Both the position numbers and the translations under genes were made by a program. From assembly GCF_022559625.1 (NCBI RefSeq), contig NZ_CP042288.1, positions 2,986,155 to 3,050,154 of the forward strand: DNA of 64,000 nt. The letters are read 5' to 3'. Below the pieces are notes generated by a model. It ran no database searches and had not been told where the DNA came from. It was given only the letters and a program-made list of their open reading frames with translations. This DNA comes from Aquisalinus flavus (lineage in GTDB: Bacteria > Pseudomonadota > Alphaproteobacteria > Caulobacterales > Parvularculaceae). Positions 7,374-17,674 of the stretch are shown one piece after another (position 1 is the first letter of the stretch; each line of letters opens with the position of its first letter).

Positions 7374-9283
7374 AACCTGGCCCTCAGTCCGGCGCGAACC
7401 TCGCGCCTGATCTCGCCGCGCTGGCCGGGGCTGCCCGATTCCGGATGCTGGTCATCGAGCAGGTTCCGCGCGGTCAGCGACAATTCCACGTCCTCGTTGA
7501 GCGCCCATGACAGGCGGGCATCGGCCTCGACATAGCCGTCGATGCCGACATATTCCAGATCGTCGACGCCGCGCAGTCCGGCATCGAAACTGACAGCGGG
7601 CGACAGCGCCAGATGCGAGCGCAACTGCCACTGATAGTCCGGGTCCGTTCCCTGGTGCTGCTGGATGGCGAAGGTCGTGCCGCCTTCCTTCAGGTCGAGA
7701 TCCTTGGCGAGGAAATTGGCGCCGGCGGACAGGGTCCACCACTCGGTCGCCTGCCAGTCGCCCCAGGCCTCCAGCCCGTAACCGGCCCCTTCCATCGCAT
7801 TGCCGAATTGCAACAGGCCAGAGTCACTCCTCATCAGGGCGCGCAAATCGTCATAATCATTGTAATAGACGGATACGGACAAAGACGTGTTTGCGGTCGG
7901 GTGGCCGCGATAGCCTGCCTCATAGGCGATGACTTCCTCGGAACCGAAATCACCGGCGCGTTCCAGGATGCCGTCACCGACAATATTGCGATCGACACGC
8001 GAGGGCGTGCGCACGGCCCGCGTGATCGATGACCAGAGCAGGGCCCTGTCGGACACTTGCCAGGCCAGCCGGATGCTCGGCAGAAGCTCGCCGCCGGAAA
8101 AGCTCGAATGCTCGTATTTCAGGCCGGCCGCAAGGCTCAGCGCCTCGCTCAGGGCGATCTCGTCCTGGATGAAGACATTACTGATCTCGACCGTTTCGCT
8201 GGCCGGGGCGAGATAGAAAAAGCTCAAATTGCGGACTTCGAACAGGTCGTCGGTGACGCGGTGGCCGGCCCCGGCAACGACGGTGTGGCGACCCTGCCGC
8301 GACACGATCCGGCCTTCGATATCGGCGGTTTCAAGCTCGTCGCGGTCGGAGGTCTCGCCCGCTTCCTGGACCGGGTAATTGCGCTCGACGGCATCGTAAT
8401 AGGCCTGCAGGTTGAGATCGGTATCGGGCGACAGCGCGGTGGACCACTTCCCCATCACGCTGCGGCCCTTGACGATCAGGTCGGCGGCCTGCTCGAATTC
8501 GAAAACATCCGCATGCAGCGAGACCTCGGAACCGGTACCCGACCAGTCGAGCCGCAAGCCGCCCTGCAGCCCGTCCCAGCCATCACCCCGGCCCTCACCA
8601 TCCGGGCGGTTGGTCTCGCCCCGGTCGATCGCCATGCCATAGGCGCGCCAGGCGGTGTTCTCGCCCAGCCGGCCACCATAGCGCACCGACAGATCGCTGT
8701 CGACGATGCCCGCCCTGGCGACGGCGAGGCCGCCCTGGGTCTCGGCGGCGGATTTGGTGATGATGTTGATGACGCCATTGAACGCGTTCGCCCCCCACAG
8801 CGTGCCGGCGGCGCCGCTGATCACCTCGATGCGCTCGACATCGGCCATCAGCAATTGCTGCTGGTCCCAGAACACCCCGCCATGCAGCGGGGTATAGATC
8901 GACCGGCCATCGATCATCGCCAGCAGCTTGTTGGAGGATTCATAGGAGTTGAAGCCCCGCGCGGAGATCGCAAACAGGGCGGAATTGGCCTGCGCGACCA
9001 GAAGGTTCGGGGCAAGGCGCAACGCTTCGGGGATGCTGTTGGCACCGGCCCGGCGAATATCCTCGCTCGTGATGACATAGATCGCCGCGGGGGCCCTGCT
9101 CAACGGCGTTGCATGTTTGGCGACCGATGTCACCTCGATCTGGCCGAGCTGTTCCAGCGACAGCGACTGCAGTTCGCGGATCGTCTGGGCCTGCGTATTC
9201 GCCGCCCATGCCGGGCAGGCGGCACCCAGTGCTGCGATCGAAAAACCGGCAACGGCAAGTCTGTTCAAAATTGTCTGCCCCAC
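7370..9283 (-). CDS. TonB-dependent outer membrane receptor
   Basis: I chose the GTG at 9283 (637 residues) because an AAGGGGGAAG ribosome site precedes it and a normal signal peptide follows (ends at ACPAWA). The reading frame extends to 9358 without such signals. A plug domain follows with VTSVAKHATPLSRAPAAIYV, RLAPNLLVAQ and ARGFNSYESSNKLLAMIDGR, then VERIEVISGAAGTLWGANAF. The rest is a 22-strand-type beta barrel ending in RAGLRARF with a terminal Phe. It imports or senses an unknown ligand across the outer membrane. It is the first gene of an operon with YfiR and the hybrid kinase, so a sensing role is likely. Confidence 0.9.
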   Translation of the reverse strand: MGQTILNRLAVAGFSIAALGAACPAWAANTQAQTIRELQSLSLEQLGQIEVTSVAKHATPLSRAPAAIYVITSEDIRRAGANSIPEALRLAPNLLVAQANSALFAISARGFNSYESSNKLLAMIDGRSIYTPLHGGVFWDQQQLLMADVERIEVISGAAGTLWGANAFNGVINIITKSAAETQGGLAVARAGIVDSDLSVRYGGRLGENTAWRAYGMAIDRGETNRPDGEGRGDGWDGLQGGLRLDWSGTGSEVSLHADVFEFEQAADLIVKGRSVMGKWSTALSPDTDLNLQAYYDAVERNYPVQEAGETSDRDELETADIEGRIVSRQGRHTVVAGAGHRVTDDLFEVRNLSFFYLAPASETVEISNVFIQDEIALSEALSLAAGLKYEHSSFSGGELLPSIRLAWQVSDRALLWSSITRAVRTPSRVDRNIVGDGILERAGDFGSEEVIAYEAGYRGHPTANTSLSVSVYYNDYDDLRALMRSDSGLLQFGNAMEGAGYGLEAWGDWQATEWWTLSAGANFLAKDLDLKEGGTTFAIQQHQGTDPDYQWQLRSHLALSPAVSFDAGLRGVDDLEYVGIDGYVEADARLSWALNEDVELSLTARNLLDDQHPESGSPGQRGEIRREVRAGLRARF

Positions 9284-9401
9284 CCGACTTCCCCCTTGTT
9301 CGATGTTGCCTGCACTGATTTTGCCTGCATGGAAGGATAAGCAATCAAACAAACTCACGGGGATTTGGTTCCGCGCGATGGAACCATTTCTGCTCGCGGG
9401 T

Positions 9402-9608
9402 TCAGGCTTGTTCGTCGCGGGAGGGAGCGGCGTGTGCCGTATCGGCGTCCAGCGCCCGTCGGATCAATGCGCGGATCGCCTTGGCCCGTGTCGGCACGCG
9501 ATGGGCGAATTGCCAGGCGTCGATCGCCTCGATCTCGGCATCGTCCATCATCAGTTGGACTTTTCTGCGGGAATTGTCTGCTTTCGGGGTCTTGTCGTGC
9601 TCGCTCAT
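9402..9608 (-). CDS. Small ribbon-helix-helix-like protein
   Basis: Sixty-eight residues from ATG 9608. The frame continues upstream to 9791, but that part overlaps the acnA start and has no coding character. The core SRRKVQLMMDDAEIEAIDAW, then PTRAKAIRALIRRAL, has the short beta-strand plus two-helix layout of Arc/MetJ-type regulators or antitoxins. The tail is acidic. No toxin gene lies next to it. It sits between the TonB receptor gene and acnA, both of which begin near it, so it may regulate either. That link is only inferred. Confidence 0.6.
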   Translation of the reverse strand: MSEHDKTPKADNSRRKVQLMMDDAEIEAIDAWQFAHRVPTRAKAIRALIRRALDADTAHAAPSRDEQA

Positions 9609-9769
9609 GGCATCATCTGCTAGCCCATTGTGCCGGGCGGTGCAAATTCCTGTTTCCTCGCATTGAATCCCGGCTGGGCCTGAGCTATCACCACGCCATA
9701 TCTTACAGACAGACAAACCGGCCGGCTGCCCGTGCAGCCCCGGTTCCCACGAGAGAAAAGGAGCCCTAG

Positions 9770-12448
9770 ATGACGCCAGGTCAGGACACATACGGCGCCA
9801 AGAAGACGCTCGACGTCAATGGCAAGAAATACAGCTATTATTCGCTCAAGGCCGTGTCCGGGAAGATCGGCGACGTCTCGCGGCTGCCCTTCTCGCTGAA
9901 GGTGCTGCTCGAGAACCTGCTGCGCTTCGAGGACGGCCGCACGGTCCGCACCGCCGATATCGACGCGTTCGGCGACTGGCTGAAAAATGGCGGCGACAAC
10001 AAGGTCGAGATCGCCTATCGCCCGGCCCGCGTGCTGATGCAGGACTTCACCGGCGTGCCCGCCGTGGTCGACCTTGCCGCGATGCGCGACGCGATGAAGA
10101 ATCTGGGCTATGACGCGGAGAAGATCAACCCGCTCGCCCCGGTCGACCTCGTCATCGACCACTCGGTCATGGTCGACTATTTCGGGACGCCGCAATCCTT
10201 CGCCAAGAACGTGGAAGTCGAGTATGAGCGCAATGCAGAGCGTTACACCTTCCTGAAATGGGGCCAGGGCGCGTTCGACAATTTCCGCGTCGTCCCCCCG
10301 GGCACCGGCATCTGCCACCAGGTCAATCTCGAATATCTCGCCCAGACGGTCTGGACGGCGGACAAGGATGGCGAGACCTTTGCCTATCCCGATACGCTGG
10401 TCGGTACCGACTCGCACACCACCATGGTCAACGGCCTGTCGGTCCTCGGCTGGGGCGTTGGCGGCATCGAGGCGGAAGCGGCCATGCTCGGTCAGCCCGT
10501 CTCCATGCTGATCCCGGAGGTCATCGGCTTCAAGATGACCGGCCGCCTGCCGGAAGGCGCGACGGCGACCGACCTCGTGCTCACCGTGACCCAGATGCTC
10601 CGTGAAAAGAGCGTCGTCGGCAAGTTCGTCGAATTCTACGGCACCGGCCTCGACAATCTGACGCTCGAAGACCAGGCGACGATCTCCAACATGGCACCGG
10701 AATATGGCGCGACCTGCGGCTTCTTCCCGGTCGATTCCGAGACGCTGAAATATCTCAAGGCCACCGGCCGCGATGCCGACCGCATCGCCCTCGTCGAAGC
10801 CTATGCCAAGGAACAGGGCATGTTCCGCACGACCGACACGCCGGACCCGGTCTTCACCGATACGCTTGAACTGAACCTCGACGACGTCCGCCCGTCCATT
10901 GCCGGCCCGAAACGCCCGCAGGACCGCCTGTTGCTGGAAGACGGCCCGAAAGGCTTCGCCAAAGCTCTCGACAAGGAATATGGCAAGGCCGACGAGGCCG
11001 CCAAGCGCTTCGAGGTCAAGGGCGAGGATTTCGACCTCGGCCATGGCGATGTCGTCGTTGCCGCGATCACGTCATGCACCAACACATCGAACCCGTCCGT
11101 ACTCATCGCCGCCGGCCTTTTGGCCCGCAAGGCCAACGAGCTGGGCATGACGGTCAAGCCCTGGGTCAAGACCTCTCTCGCCCCGGGCTCGCAGGTCGTG
11201 ACCGACTATCTCGAGCGTGCCGGCCTGCAGGACGATCTTGACGCTCTCGGCTTCGATCTCGTCGGCTATGGCTGCACCACCTGTATCGGCAATACCGGTC
11301 CGCTGCCGGAGCCGATCTCCAACGCGATCAACGAGAACGATCTCGCCGTTGCCTCCGTGCTGTCGGGCAACCGCAATTTCGAGGGCCGGATCTCGCAGGA
11401 TGTGCGCGCGAACTTCCTCGCCTCGCCGCCGCTGGTCGTCGCCTATGCGCTGGCCGGGTCGATGAATGTCAACCTGACCACCGATCCGCTCGGCAAGGAC
11501 AAGGACGGCAATGACGTCTATCTGAAGGATCTGTGGCCATCGAACAAGGAAATCGCCGAGGTCGTGCGCGGCGCGGTGACGCCGGAAATGTTCGCCTCGC
11601 GCTATGGCGACGTGTTCAAGGGTGACGAGCGCTGGGCACAGATCCCCGCGGGCGGTTCGGAAACCTATTCGTGGCCGGAATCGACCTATGTCGCCAACCC
11701 GCCCTATTTCGAGGGCATGGACGCAGAACCCAAGCCCGTCAACAATATCGAGGGCGCCGGCATTCTCGCCCTGTTCGGCGAATCCATCACCACCGACCAC
11801 ATCTCGCCCGCCGGTGCGATCAAGGCCGACAGCCCGGCAGGTCTCTACCTGCAGGAGCATCAGGTGCCGATCCGGGAGTTCAACTCCTATGGCTCGCGCC
11901 GCGGTAACCACGAAGTGATGATGCGCGGCACCTTCGCCAATATCCGCATCAAGAACCAGATGGTGCCGGGCACCGAAGGCGGCGTGACGATCTACGCGCC
12001 GACCGGTGAGGAAATGCCGATCTATGACGCCGCGATGAAATACAAGGCCGACGGCACGCCGCTGGTCGTCTTCGCCGGCGCCCAGTATGGCACCGGGTCA
12101 TCGCGCGACTGGGCGGCCAAGGGCACGATCCTGCTCGGCGTTAAGGCGGTGATTGCGGAGAGCTTCGAGCGTATCCACCGGTCCAACCTGGTCGGCATGG
12201 GCGTCCTGCCGTTGCAGTTCAAGGAAGGCGATTCGTGGAAATCCCTCGGCCTGACCGGCAAGGAGAAGGTCTCGATCGACGGCATCGACACGCTCGAACC
12301 GCAACAGACGCTGACGGCGAAGATTATCATGGAAGATGGCACGGAGAAATCCGTCGAGATGCTCGCCCGCATCGATACTGCCGACGAGCTCGACTATTTC
12401 CGCCATGGCGGCATCCTGCACTACGTCATCCGCAAGCTGGCGGCGTAA
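9770..12448 (+). CDS. acnA: Aconitate hydratase A
   Basis: The 892-residue aconitase (IRP1/AcnA type) interconverts citrate and isocitrate in the TCA cycle in the cytoplasm. The iron-sulfur cluster ligands are visible as Cys in [13 protein letters not shown] and the pair in [16 protein letters not shown]. Other family marks are [33 protein letters not shown] and the swivel-domain [10 protein letters not shown] with [14 protein letters not shown]. Length is normal. ATG 9770 has AAAAGGAG upstream. A strong hairpin terminator follows at 12475. Confidence 0.98.
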   Translation: MTPGQDTYGAKKTLDVNGKKYSYYSLKAVSGKIGDVSRLPFSLKVLLENLLRFEDGRTVRTADIDAFGDWLKNGGDNKVEIAYRPARVLMQDFTGVPAVVDLAAMRDAMKNLGYDAEKINPLAPVDLVIDHSVMVDYFGTPQSFAKNVEVEYERNAERYTFLKWGQGAFDNFRVVPPGTGICHQVNLEYLAQTVWTADKDGETFAYPDTLVGTDSHTTMVNGLSVLGWGVGGIEAEAAMLGQPVSMLIPEVIGFKMTGRLPEGATATDLVLTVTQMLREKSVVGKFVEFYGTGLDNLTLEDQATISNMAPEYGATCGFFPVDSETLKYLKATGRDADRIALVEAYAKEQGMFRTTDTPDPVFTDTLELNLDDVRPSIAGPKRPQDRLLLEDGPKGFAKALDKEYGKADEAAKRFEVKGEDFDLGHGDVVVAAITSCTNTSNPSVLIAAGLLARKANELGMTVKPWVKTSLAPGSQVVTDYLERAGLQDDLDALGFDLVGYGCTTCIGNTGPLPEPISNAINENDLAVASVLSGNRNFEGRISQDVRANFLASPPLVVAYALAGSMNVNLTTDPLGKDKDGNDVYLKDLWPSNKEIAEVVRGAVTPEMFASRYGDVFKGDERWAQIPAGGSETYSWPESTYVANPPYFEGMDAEPKPVNNIEGAGILALFGESITTDHISPAGAIKADSPAGLYLQEHQVPIREFNSYGSRRGNHEVMMRGTFANIRIKNQMVPGTEGGVTIYAPTGEEMPIYDAAMKYKADGTPLVVFAGAQYGTGSSRDWAAKGTILLGVKAVIAESFERIHRSNLVGMGVLPLQFKEGDSWKSLGLTGKEKVSIDGIDTLEPQQTLTAKIIMEDGTEKSVEMLARIDTADELDYFRHGGILHYVIRKLAA

Positions 12449-12474
12449 GCGCAGCGATTATCTTAACCCAGATT

Positions 12475-12505
12475 AAAGGCCGTCCCGTTTCGGGGCGGCC
12501 TTTTC
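12475..12505 (+). terminator. Intrinsic terminator after acnA
   Basis: AAAGGCCGTCCCG and CGGGGCGGCCTTTT form a GC-rich stem with a short T-rich loop, followed by TTTTC. It lies 27 bp after the acnA stop. Confidence 0.85.
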
Positions 12506-12582
12506 GATTGCGGCCCAAATAGGGCCTTTTGCTCACGGCAGTTTGAGATGCAATTCGTGCCGCGTCGTGGGACAAGAGAGGC

Positions 12583-13341
12583 ATGTTGCAGTTTTTCGCG
12601 TCCAGACTCTCCGTCCTTCTCAGCGCCGCCGTGGTTTTCGTGGCGGGCCCGGCTGCGCTTGCGCAACTGTCACCGGGCGCCTCCTCCGGTGCGGGCCTGA
12701 AAATCGTGGAACTCTACACCAGCCAGTCATGCCCCAATTCTCCGCAGGCAGATGAGAATCTGCGGATCATCGCCAGCCGCCCCGATGTTCTGGCCTTGAC
12801 GCTTCCCGTGACCTATTGGGATTATTTCGGCTGGCGCGACACGCTGGCCCACAAGGCGTTCGACGAGCGCCAGGAACACTATGTCGACACGCTGGACGCC
12901 CATTGGCTTTACACACCGCAGATCGTCGTCAACGGCATCAAGGCGCTGGATGGCGAGAAACTGTCGACATTGGCCGCGACCCTCGATGAGACCCTGGCCG
13001 TTCCCGCCCTTGCCGTGATCCCGTCCGGGCGCGACGGGCTGACCATCACCCTGCCGCGCACCGGTCCCGGCCATGCGGCCAGCCTTGTTTTCGTCAGCTG
13101 GCATGAACAGCCTGTCAGCGTCGATGTGAAGGGCGGCAAGAATGCGGGCAAGAAGCTGTCCTACACCAATGTCGTTCATACCCTGATCAAGGTCGATGAG
13201 GTCGAGCCGGGCGAGACCGGCACGATCGGCTTCACCATGCCGGAAGGCGCCCGGGGCCAGCCATGCGCCGTCTTCCTGCAGGATGCAGAGACCGGCGAGA
13301 TGGCCGCCGCAGCGCGCTGCGGGCCGGGCTATACATCCTGA
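12583..13341 (+). CDS. DUF1223 thioredoxin-like exported protein
   Basis: The protein has 252 residues with a signal peptide (residues 1-27, ending PAALAQ). It then has VELYTSQSCPNSPQADENL, where DUF1223 proteins have a thioredoxin-like fold with a Cys in the first loop. The usual second Cys position is occupied by Ser-Pro here, so disulfide exchange is unlikely. Further DUF1223 marks are LPVTYWDYFGWRDTLA and YTPQIVVNG. The role is unknown, and the family often sits near aconitase in Alphaproteobacteria. GACAAGAGAGGC precedes ATG 12583. The acnA terminator separates it from acnA. Confidence 0.87.
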   Translation: MLQFFASRLSVLLSAAVVFVAGPAALAQLSPGASSGAGLKIVELYTSQSCPNSPQADENLRIIASRPDVLALTLPVTYWDYFGWRDTLAHKAFDERQEHYVDTLDAHWLYTPQIVVNGIKALDGEKLSTLAATLDETLAVPALAVIPSGRDGLTITLPRTGPGHAASLVFVSWHEQPVSVDVKGGKNAGKKLSYTNVVHTLIKVDEVEPGETGTIGFTMPEGARGQPCAVFLQDAETGEMAAAARCGPGYTS

Positions 13342-13461
13342 GTCAGCCCTTAAAGCGCTTTAAGTTTTACTGAAACAGACATAGTTTCCCTCCGACGGGC
13401 GCATGAGGGCGGCCGGGGCAGATGCCGGTTTGCCGTGCGACTGGCGAGGAAAGGGAAAACA

Positions 13462-13893
13462 ATGCTTAAGGAATTCCAGAAATTTGCCGTCAAGGGCAAC
13501 ATGATCGACATGGCGGTCGGCATCATCATCGGTGCTGCCTTCGGCACGGTGGTCAAGTCGCTGGTCGACGACATCATCATGCCGCCGATCGGCATGCTGC
13601 TCGGCGGTGTCGACTTTACCGACCTGTTCGTGCCGCTTGCCGGTGGCGACTATGCCTCGCTCATCGAAGCGCAGGAGGCTGGTGCGCCGACCCTGAACTA
13701 TGGCCTGTTCATCAACAATCTCATCGCCTTCGTGATCGTGGCCTTTGCCGTGTTCATCCTCGTCAAGGCCGTCAACCGGCTGCGCGACCTGGTCGAAAAG
13801 GAAGAGGAAGAAACCCCGGCCCAGCTCGAGCCGCCCAAGGAGCAAATGCTGCTGGAGGAAATCCGCGATCTGCTGAAGAAGCAGGCCGGGTGA
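13462..13893 (+). CDS. mscL: Large-conductance mechanosensitive channel
   Basis: This 143-residue MscL is an inner-membrane channel that opens under tension to release solutes during osmotic downshock. ATG 13462 is preferred over the in-frame start at 13435 because AGGAAAGGG precedes it and the protein then begins [20 protein letters not shown] as in the family. TM1 is [20 protein letters not shown], the loop carries [10 protein letters not shown], and TM2 is [20 protein letters not shown]. The C-terminal helix ends [18 protein letters not shown]. The gene is monocistronic and a terminator follows. Confidence 0.97.
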   Translation: MLKEFQKFAVKGNMIDMAVGIIIGAAFGTVVKSLVDDIIMPPIGMLLGGVDFTDLFVPLAGGDYASLIEAQEAGAPTLNYGLFINNLIAFVIVAFAVFILVKAVNRLRDLVEKEEEETPAQLEPPKEQMLLEEIRDLLKKQAG

Positions 13894-13912
13894 GTTTCGG
13901 CTCCCTGAGCGT

Positions 13913-13944
13913 AAAGAGCCCGGCCATGAGCCGGGCTTTTTACT
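13913..13944 (+). terminator. Intrinsic terminator after mscL
   Basis: AGCCCGGC and GCCGGGCT pair around CATGA and are followed by TTTTTAC, 20 bp after the mscL stop. It also lies at the end of the convergent gene 13961-14551 and may serve both. Confidence 0.85.
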
Positions 13945-13960
13945 ATACGCTCCGTGTGGC

Positions 13961-14551
13961 CTACTTGCCGAGATTCAACATGAAGACCGGGCCGAAATCG
14001 ACAGTATGGTCGGCATTGCCGAGATGGAATTGCAGGTTCAGCGTGTTCTGGCCATAGGCTTTCGCGGCCTTGCCCTGGATGATGTAGACATTCCATTCAT
14101 CGTTCAGCGTGTCGCTTGACTGGATGACCGACGTATACGGCGCATCGTTCATCTGCACGACATTGTAGGGCAGCTGCGCATCGCCCTCGACGAGCTTGGC
14201 GTAATAGACGACGACGAGAAGGTCGCCTTTCTCCACGGCCGGCCCGATCGGGGAGATGACGTTTGCATCCCAGTTATTGGCCTTCTTCGTCGCGGTGACG
14301 CGCAGGGCCTTGTGCCCCGGCACGTCCAGGTCGTCGATCAGGTCGGCCGACTCGACGCCATTGGTGCCGAGCGCACTGGCCCAGGGCACCATGATCAGGT
14401 CACCATCGCGTGGCATCGAGGCCATGATCGCGGCAAAGGCTTCGTTGATCGAGGCTTCGTCCTCGCCCTCGACCTGGGCCGACGCGGCTATGCCGGCGAC
14501 CGACATCATGCCGGCAGCCAGAAGTGCAGATAGAGTACGGAAAAAACGCAT
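13961..14551 (-). CDS. Exported protein with jelly-roll-like domain
   Basis: The protein has 196 residues. ATG 14551 has a strong GGAGGGA site, and the longer frame reaching 15127 runs antisense to lepA and is not used. The signal peptide ends near AASAQ. The mature part alternates beta-strand-like segments: DLIMVPWASALGTNG, HKALRVTATKKANNWDANVI, GDLLVVVYYAKLVE, DEWNVYIIQGKAAKAYG and LNLQFHLGNADHTVDFGPVF. This resembles carbohydrate-binding or galactose-binding jelly-roll domains found in front of glycoside hydrolases, but no catalytic domain is present. The function is unknown and the fold call is by pattern only. Confidence 0.72.
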   Translation of the reverse strand: MRFFRTLSALLAAGMMSVAGIAASAQVEGEDEASINEAFAAIMASMPRDGDLIMVPWASALGTNGVESADLIDDLDVPGHKALRVTATKKANNWDANVISPIGPAVEKGDLLVVVYYAKLVEGDAQLPYNVVQMNDAPYTSVIQSSDTLNDEWNVYIIQGKAAKAYGQNTLNLQFHLGNADHTVDFGPVFMLNLGK

Positions 14552-14740
14552 CTTGTCCCTCCTGTTGTTTCCCCGGGGACATCTTGCTCTTTGCGGCGTC
14601 CCTCGCGTCAATGTTAGCAATAACAGCTTCCCCTCGCAATCTACCCCGTTGCAATGGCTGGAGGTGCCCCTTGCCGCCCCTCGGGCGCGGCAATAATGGC
14701 GATTGTGGGAACGGGCCAAGGCCGCTATAGCCTTGCCTCT

Positions 14741-16546
14741 ATGAGCATTCTTGACCAGTCCCGTATCCGTAATTTCTCCATCGTGGCGCATATCGACCAC
14801 GGCAAGTCGACACTGGCCGACCGGCTGATCCAGGTCACCGGCGGGTTGAGCGACCGTGAAATGTCCGAGCAGGTGCTCGACAATATGGATCTGGAAAAAG
14901 AGCGTGGCATCACCATCAAGGCGCAGACCGTGCGGCTGAAATATACCGCCCGGGACGGCCATGAATACACGCTCAACCTGATCGACACGCCGGGCCATGT
15001 CGACTTTGCCTATGAGGTCAACCGCTCGCTCGCCGCCTGCGAAGGCTCGCTGCTGGTCGTCGACGCTTCGCAGGGTGTCGAGGCGCAAACGCTCGCGAAC
15101 GTCTATCAGGCGATCGAGGTCAACCACGAGATCGTGCCGGTGCTCAACAAGATCGACCTGCCGGCCGCCGATGTCGACCGCGTCAAGGAACAGATCGAGG
15201 ATGTGATCGGGCTCGACGCCTCCGACGCGGTGGAGATCTCGGCCAAATCCGGTCTCGGTATCGACAAGGTGCTCGAGGCGATCGTCACGCGGCTGCCGCC
15301 GCCTGTCGGCGAATTGAAGGCGCCGCTCAAGGCGATGCTGGTCGATTCATGGTATGATTCCTATCTCGGCGTCGTCGTCCTGGTGCGGATCATCGACGGT
15401 CAGCTGAAAAAAGGCATGAAGATCCGCATGATGCGGGCGGGCGTTGCCTATACGGTCGACCAGATCGGCACGTTCAATCCGAAACGCACCAATGCCGAGG
15501 TTCTGGGCCCGGGCGAGATCGGCTATCTCACCGCCTCGATCAAGGAAGTGGCCGATACCCGCGTGGGCGACACGGTCACCGAGGATCGCCGCCCGGCAGC
15601 AGAACCGCTGCCCGGCTTCCGTCCGTCCCAGCCGGTCGTGTTCTGCGGCCTGTTCCCCGTCGACTCATCCGAGTTCGAGGATCTGCGCGACGCCATCGGC
15701 AAGCTGCGCCTCAACGATGCCAGCTTCGAATACGAGATGGAAACCTCCGCCGCGCTCGGCTTCGGCTTCCGCTGCGGCTTTCTCGGCCTGCTGCATCTGG
15801 AAATCATCCGCGAACGGATCGAGCGCGAATTCAATATCGACCTGATCACCACGGCGCCGTCCGTCGTCTATCACATGCACCTGACCGACGGCACGATGAA
15901 GGAGCTGCACAACCCCGCCGACATGCCGGATCCGGTCAAGATCGATCACCTCGAGGAGCCGTGGATCAAGGCGACGATCCTGGTGCCGGACGAGTTCCTC
16001 GGCGGCGTGCTGAAACTGTGCGAGGACCGGCGCGGTATCCAGCAGGACCTGACCTATGCCGGCGCGCGCGCCATGGTCGTCTATGAATTGCCGCTGAACG
16101 AGGTCGTGTTCGATTTCTATGACCGGCTGAAGTCGATCACCAAGGGCTATGCCAGCTTCGATTACCAGATCATCGGTTACCGCACGGACAATCTCGTCAA
16201 GATGCAGATCCTCGTCAATGACGAGCCGGTCGATGCGCTGTCGATCATCGTTCACCGCGACAAGGCGGAGGCCCGTGGCCGCTCCATGTGCGAGAAGCTG
16301 AAGGACCTGATCCCGCGCCATCTGTTCAAGATCCCGGTCCAGGCCGCGATCGGCGGGCGCGTCATCGCGCGCGAGACCATCGCCGCCATGCGCAAGGACG
16401 TGACCGCGAAATGCTATGGCGGCGACGCCAGCCGCAAGCGCAAGCTGCTCGACAAGCAGAAGGCGGGCAAGAAGAAGATGCGCCAGTTCGGCCGGGTCGA
16501 CATCCCGCAGGAAGCCTTCATCAAGGCGCTGAAGATGGACGAGTAG
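14741..16546 (+). CDS. lepA: Elongation factor 4
   Basis: This 601-residue translational GTPase acts on stalled or mis-translocated ribosomes. I chose ATG 14741 because the protein then starts [20 protein letters not shown], matching the family. The frame is open to 14654. G1 is [10 protein letters not shown]3 is [12 protein letters not shown], and G4 is NKIDLPAA. The C-terminal LepA-specific domain carries [16 protein letters not shown]. No clear Shine-Dalgarno sequence is seen before the chosen start. It appears to be monocistronic. Confidence 0.97.
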   Translation: MSILDQSRIRNFSIVAHIDHGKSTLADRLIQVTGGLSDREMSEQVLDNMDLEKERGITIKAQTVRLKYTARDGHEYTLNLIDTPGHVDFAYEVNRSLAACEGSLLVVDASQGVEAQTLANVYQAIEVNHEIVPVLNKIDLPAADVDRVKEQIEDVIGLDASDAVEISAKSGLGIDKVLEAIVTRLPPPVGELKAPLKAMLVDSWYDSYLGVVVLVRIIDGQLKKGMKIRMMRAGVAYTVDQIGTFNPKRTNAEVLGPGEIGYLTASIKEVADTRVGDTVTEDRRPAAEPLPGFRPSQPVVFCGLFPVDSSEFEDLRDAIGKLRLNDASFEYEMETSAALGFGFRCGFLGLLHLEIIRERIEREFNIDLITTAPSVVYHMHLTDGTMKELHNPADMPDPVKIDHLEEPWIKATILVPDEFLGGVLKLCEDRRGIQQDLTYAGARAMVVYELPLNEVVFDFYDRLKSITKGYASFDYQIIGYRTDNLVKMQILVNDEPVDALSIIVHRDKAEARGRSMCEKLKDLIPRHLFKIPVQAAIGGRVIARETIAAMRKDVTAKCYGGDASRKRKLLDKQKAGKKKMRQFGRVDIPQEAFIKALKMDE

Positions 16547-16615
16547 GCCTCGGCCTGTTTCGCCCGTCTCGCGCCTTGTCTTGCGGCCCGCTAAAGGGCG
16601 CTGTAAGCCTGTGTC

Positions 16616-17674
16616 ATGACCGATTTGCTGAAAGATATCTGGTACTTCGCGTGCCTGTCCGCCGAGCTGAAGCCCGGCAAGATGGAGCGGCGCTTCTATT
16701 GCGGCGTGCCGGTGGTGATCGGCCGCGATGCGAAGGGCAGTGTCTTCGCCCTGCGCGATGTCTGCCCGCACCGCGCCGCGCCCCTGTCCGCCGGGCGGCA
16801 GGTGGAGGAGGGCGGCGAGACCGCGCTGGAATGCCCCTATCATGGCTGGCGCATGAAGACGTCCGACGGCGTCTGCGCGAAAATCCCGGCCCTGTCGGAG
16901 ACGAGCACTTTCCCCGTGTCGAACATGAAGACCGCGCGTTTCCCGCTGCATGAGGAAAAGGGCACGGTCTGGATCTACATGCCCGCTGACCTGAAGCGCT
17001 TCGACGGCGCGCCGGTGATCGCACCGCCGCAGCTGGCAACCGCCGTCGGCGATGCGCCGAAAATGGTCGTCACCGTGCCGGCGAAAGGGCCTTACGATGA
17101 GGCGGTGATCGGCCTCGTCGATCCGGCGCACACGCCCTTCGTTCACCAGCAATGGTTCTGGCGCAACCCGGCCGAGGCGAGCGAGAAGGTCAAGGACTAT
17201 GAGCCGACGGCGCGCGGCTTCCGCATGAAGGCGCATCCGCCGTCAAAGAATGGCCGCGCCTATCGCATCATCGGCGGCAATCCGACCACGGAGATCGAGT
17301 TCGAATTGCCCGGCCTGCGCTATGAGACGATCCGCAACGAAAAGCACACCATCCTGTCCTTCACCGCGATCACGCCGACGAAAGACGGCGAGAGCGTCAT
17401 CAACCATCTGGTCTGGTGGGACATGGCGCTGCTAACCATCGCCAGGCCGTTCTTCATGCCGCTGGCACGCACCTTCCTGAGCCAGGACGGCAAAATCCTT
17501 TCTCAGCAGGCGGAGAATATCGAGCGCGAACAGCCGGCGATGATGTATGTCGACGATCCGGACATGCTCGCCAAATGGTATCTGAAGCTGAAGCGGGAAT
17601 GGACGGAAGCACGCGAGCAGGGCCGCGATTTCGTCAATACGCTGGAGCCGGCGCAGCTGCGCTGGCGGACTTGA
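16616..17674 (+). CDS. Rieske non-haem iron oxygenase, alpha subunit
   Basis: The protein has 352 residues. The Rieske [2Fe-2S] cluster ligands are C50-P-H52 and C73-P-Y-H76 in DVCPHRAAPLS and LECPYHGWRM. The catalytic iron site shows as GLVDPAHTPFVHQ (His172, His177). It resembles the VanA/PaO-like single-component oxygenases that hydroxylate or demethylate aromatic or ring substrates with electrons from a separate reductase. No reductase or ferredoxin gene is next to it, so redox partners must be elsewhere and the substrate is unknown. Its 3' end overlaps the convergent gene at 17634 by 41 bp. Confidence 0.87.
   Translation: MTDLLKDIWYFACLSAELKPGKMERRFYCGVPVVIGRDAKGSVFALRDVCPHRAAPLSAGRQVEEGGETALECPYHGWRMKTSDGVCAKIPALSETSTFPVSNMKTARFPLHEEKGTVWIYMPADLKRFDGAPVIAPPQLATAVGDAPKMVVTVPAKGPYDEAVIGLVDPAHTPFVHQQWFWRNPAEASEKVKDYEPTARGFRMKAHPPSKNGRAYRIIGGNPTTEIEFELPGLRYETIRNEKHTILSFTAITPTKDGESVINHLVWWDMALLTIARPFFMPLARTFLSQDGKILSQQAENIEREQPAMMYVDDPDMLAKWYLKLKREWTEAREQGRDFVNTLEPAQLRWRT

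Noticed and set aside
9609..9791. N-terminal extension of the ribbon-helix-helix protein into acnA
   Set aside because: The extension has no coding character, overlaps the acnA start and lacks a ribosome site.
9620..11044. 474-codon open frame on the minus strand opposite acnA
   Set aside because: It is a mirror frame of a high-GC gene. The composition is unlike a real protein and acnA on the plus strand is certain.
13961..15127. Long form (388 codons) of the secreted protein gene reaching into lepA
   Set aside because: A strong ribosome site and signal peptide place the start at 14551. The extra part is antisense to lepA.
15665..17236. 523-codon minus-strand frame across lepA and the Rieske gene
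   Set aside because: It spans two clearly coding plus-strand genes and has no ribosome site or known motif.
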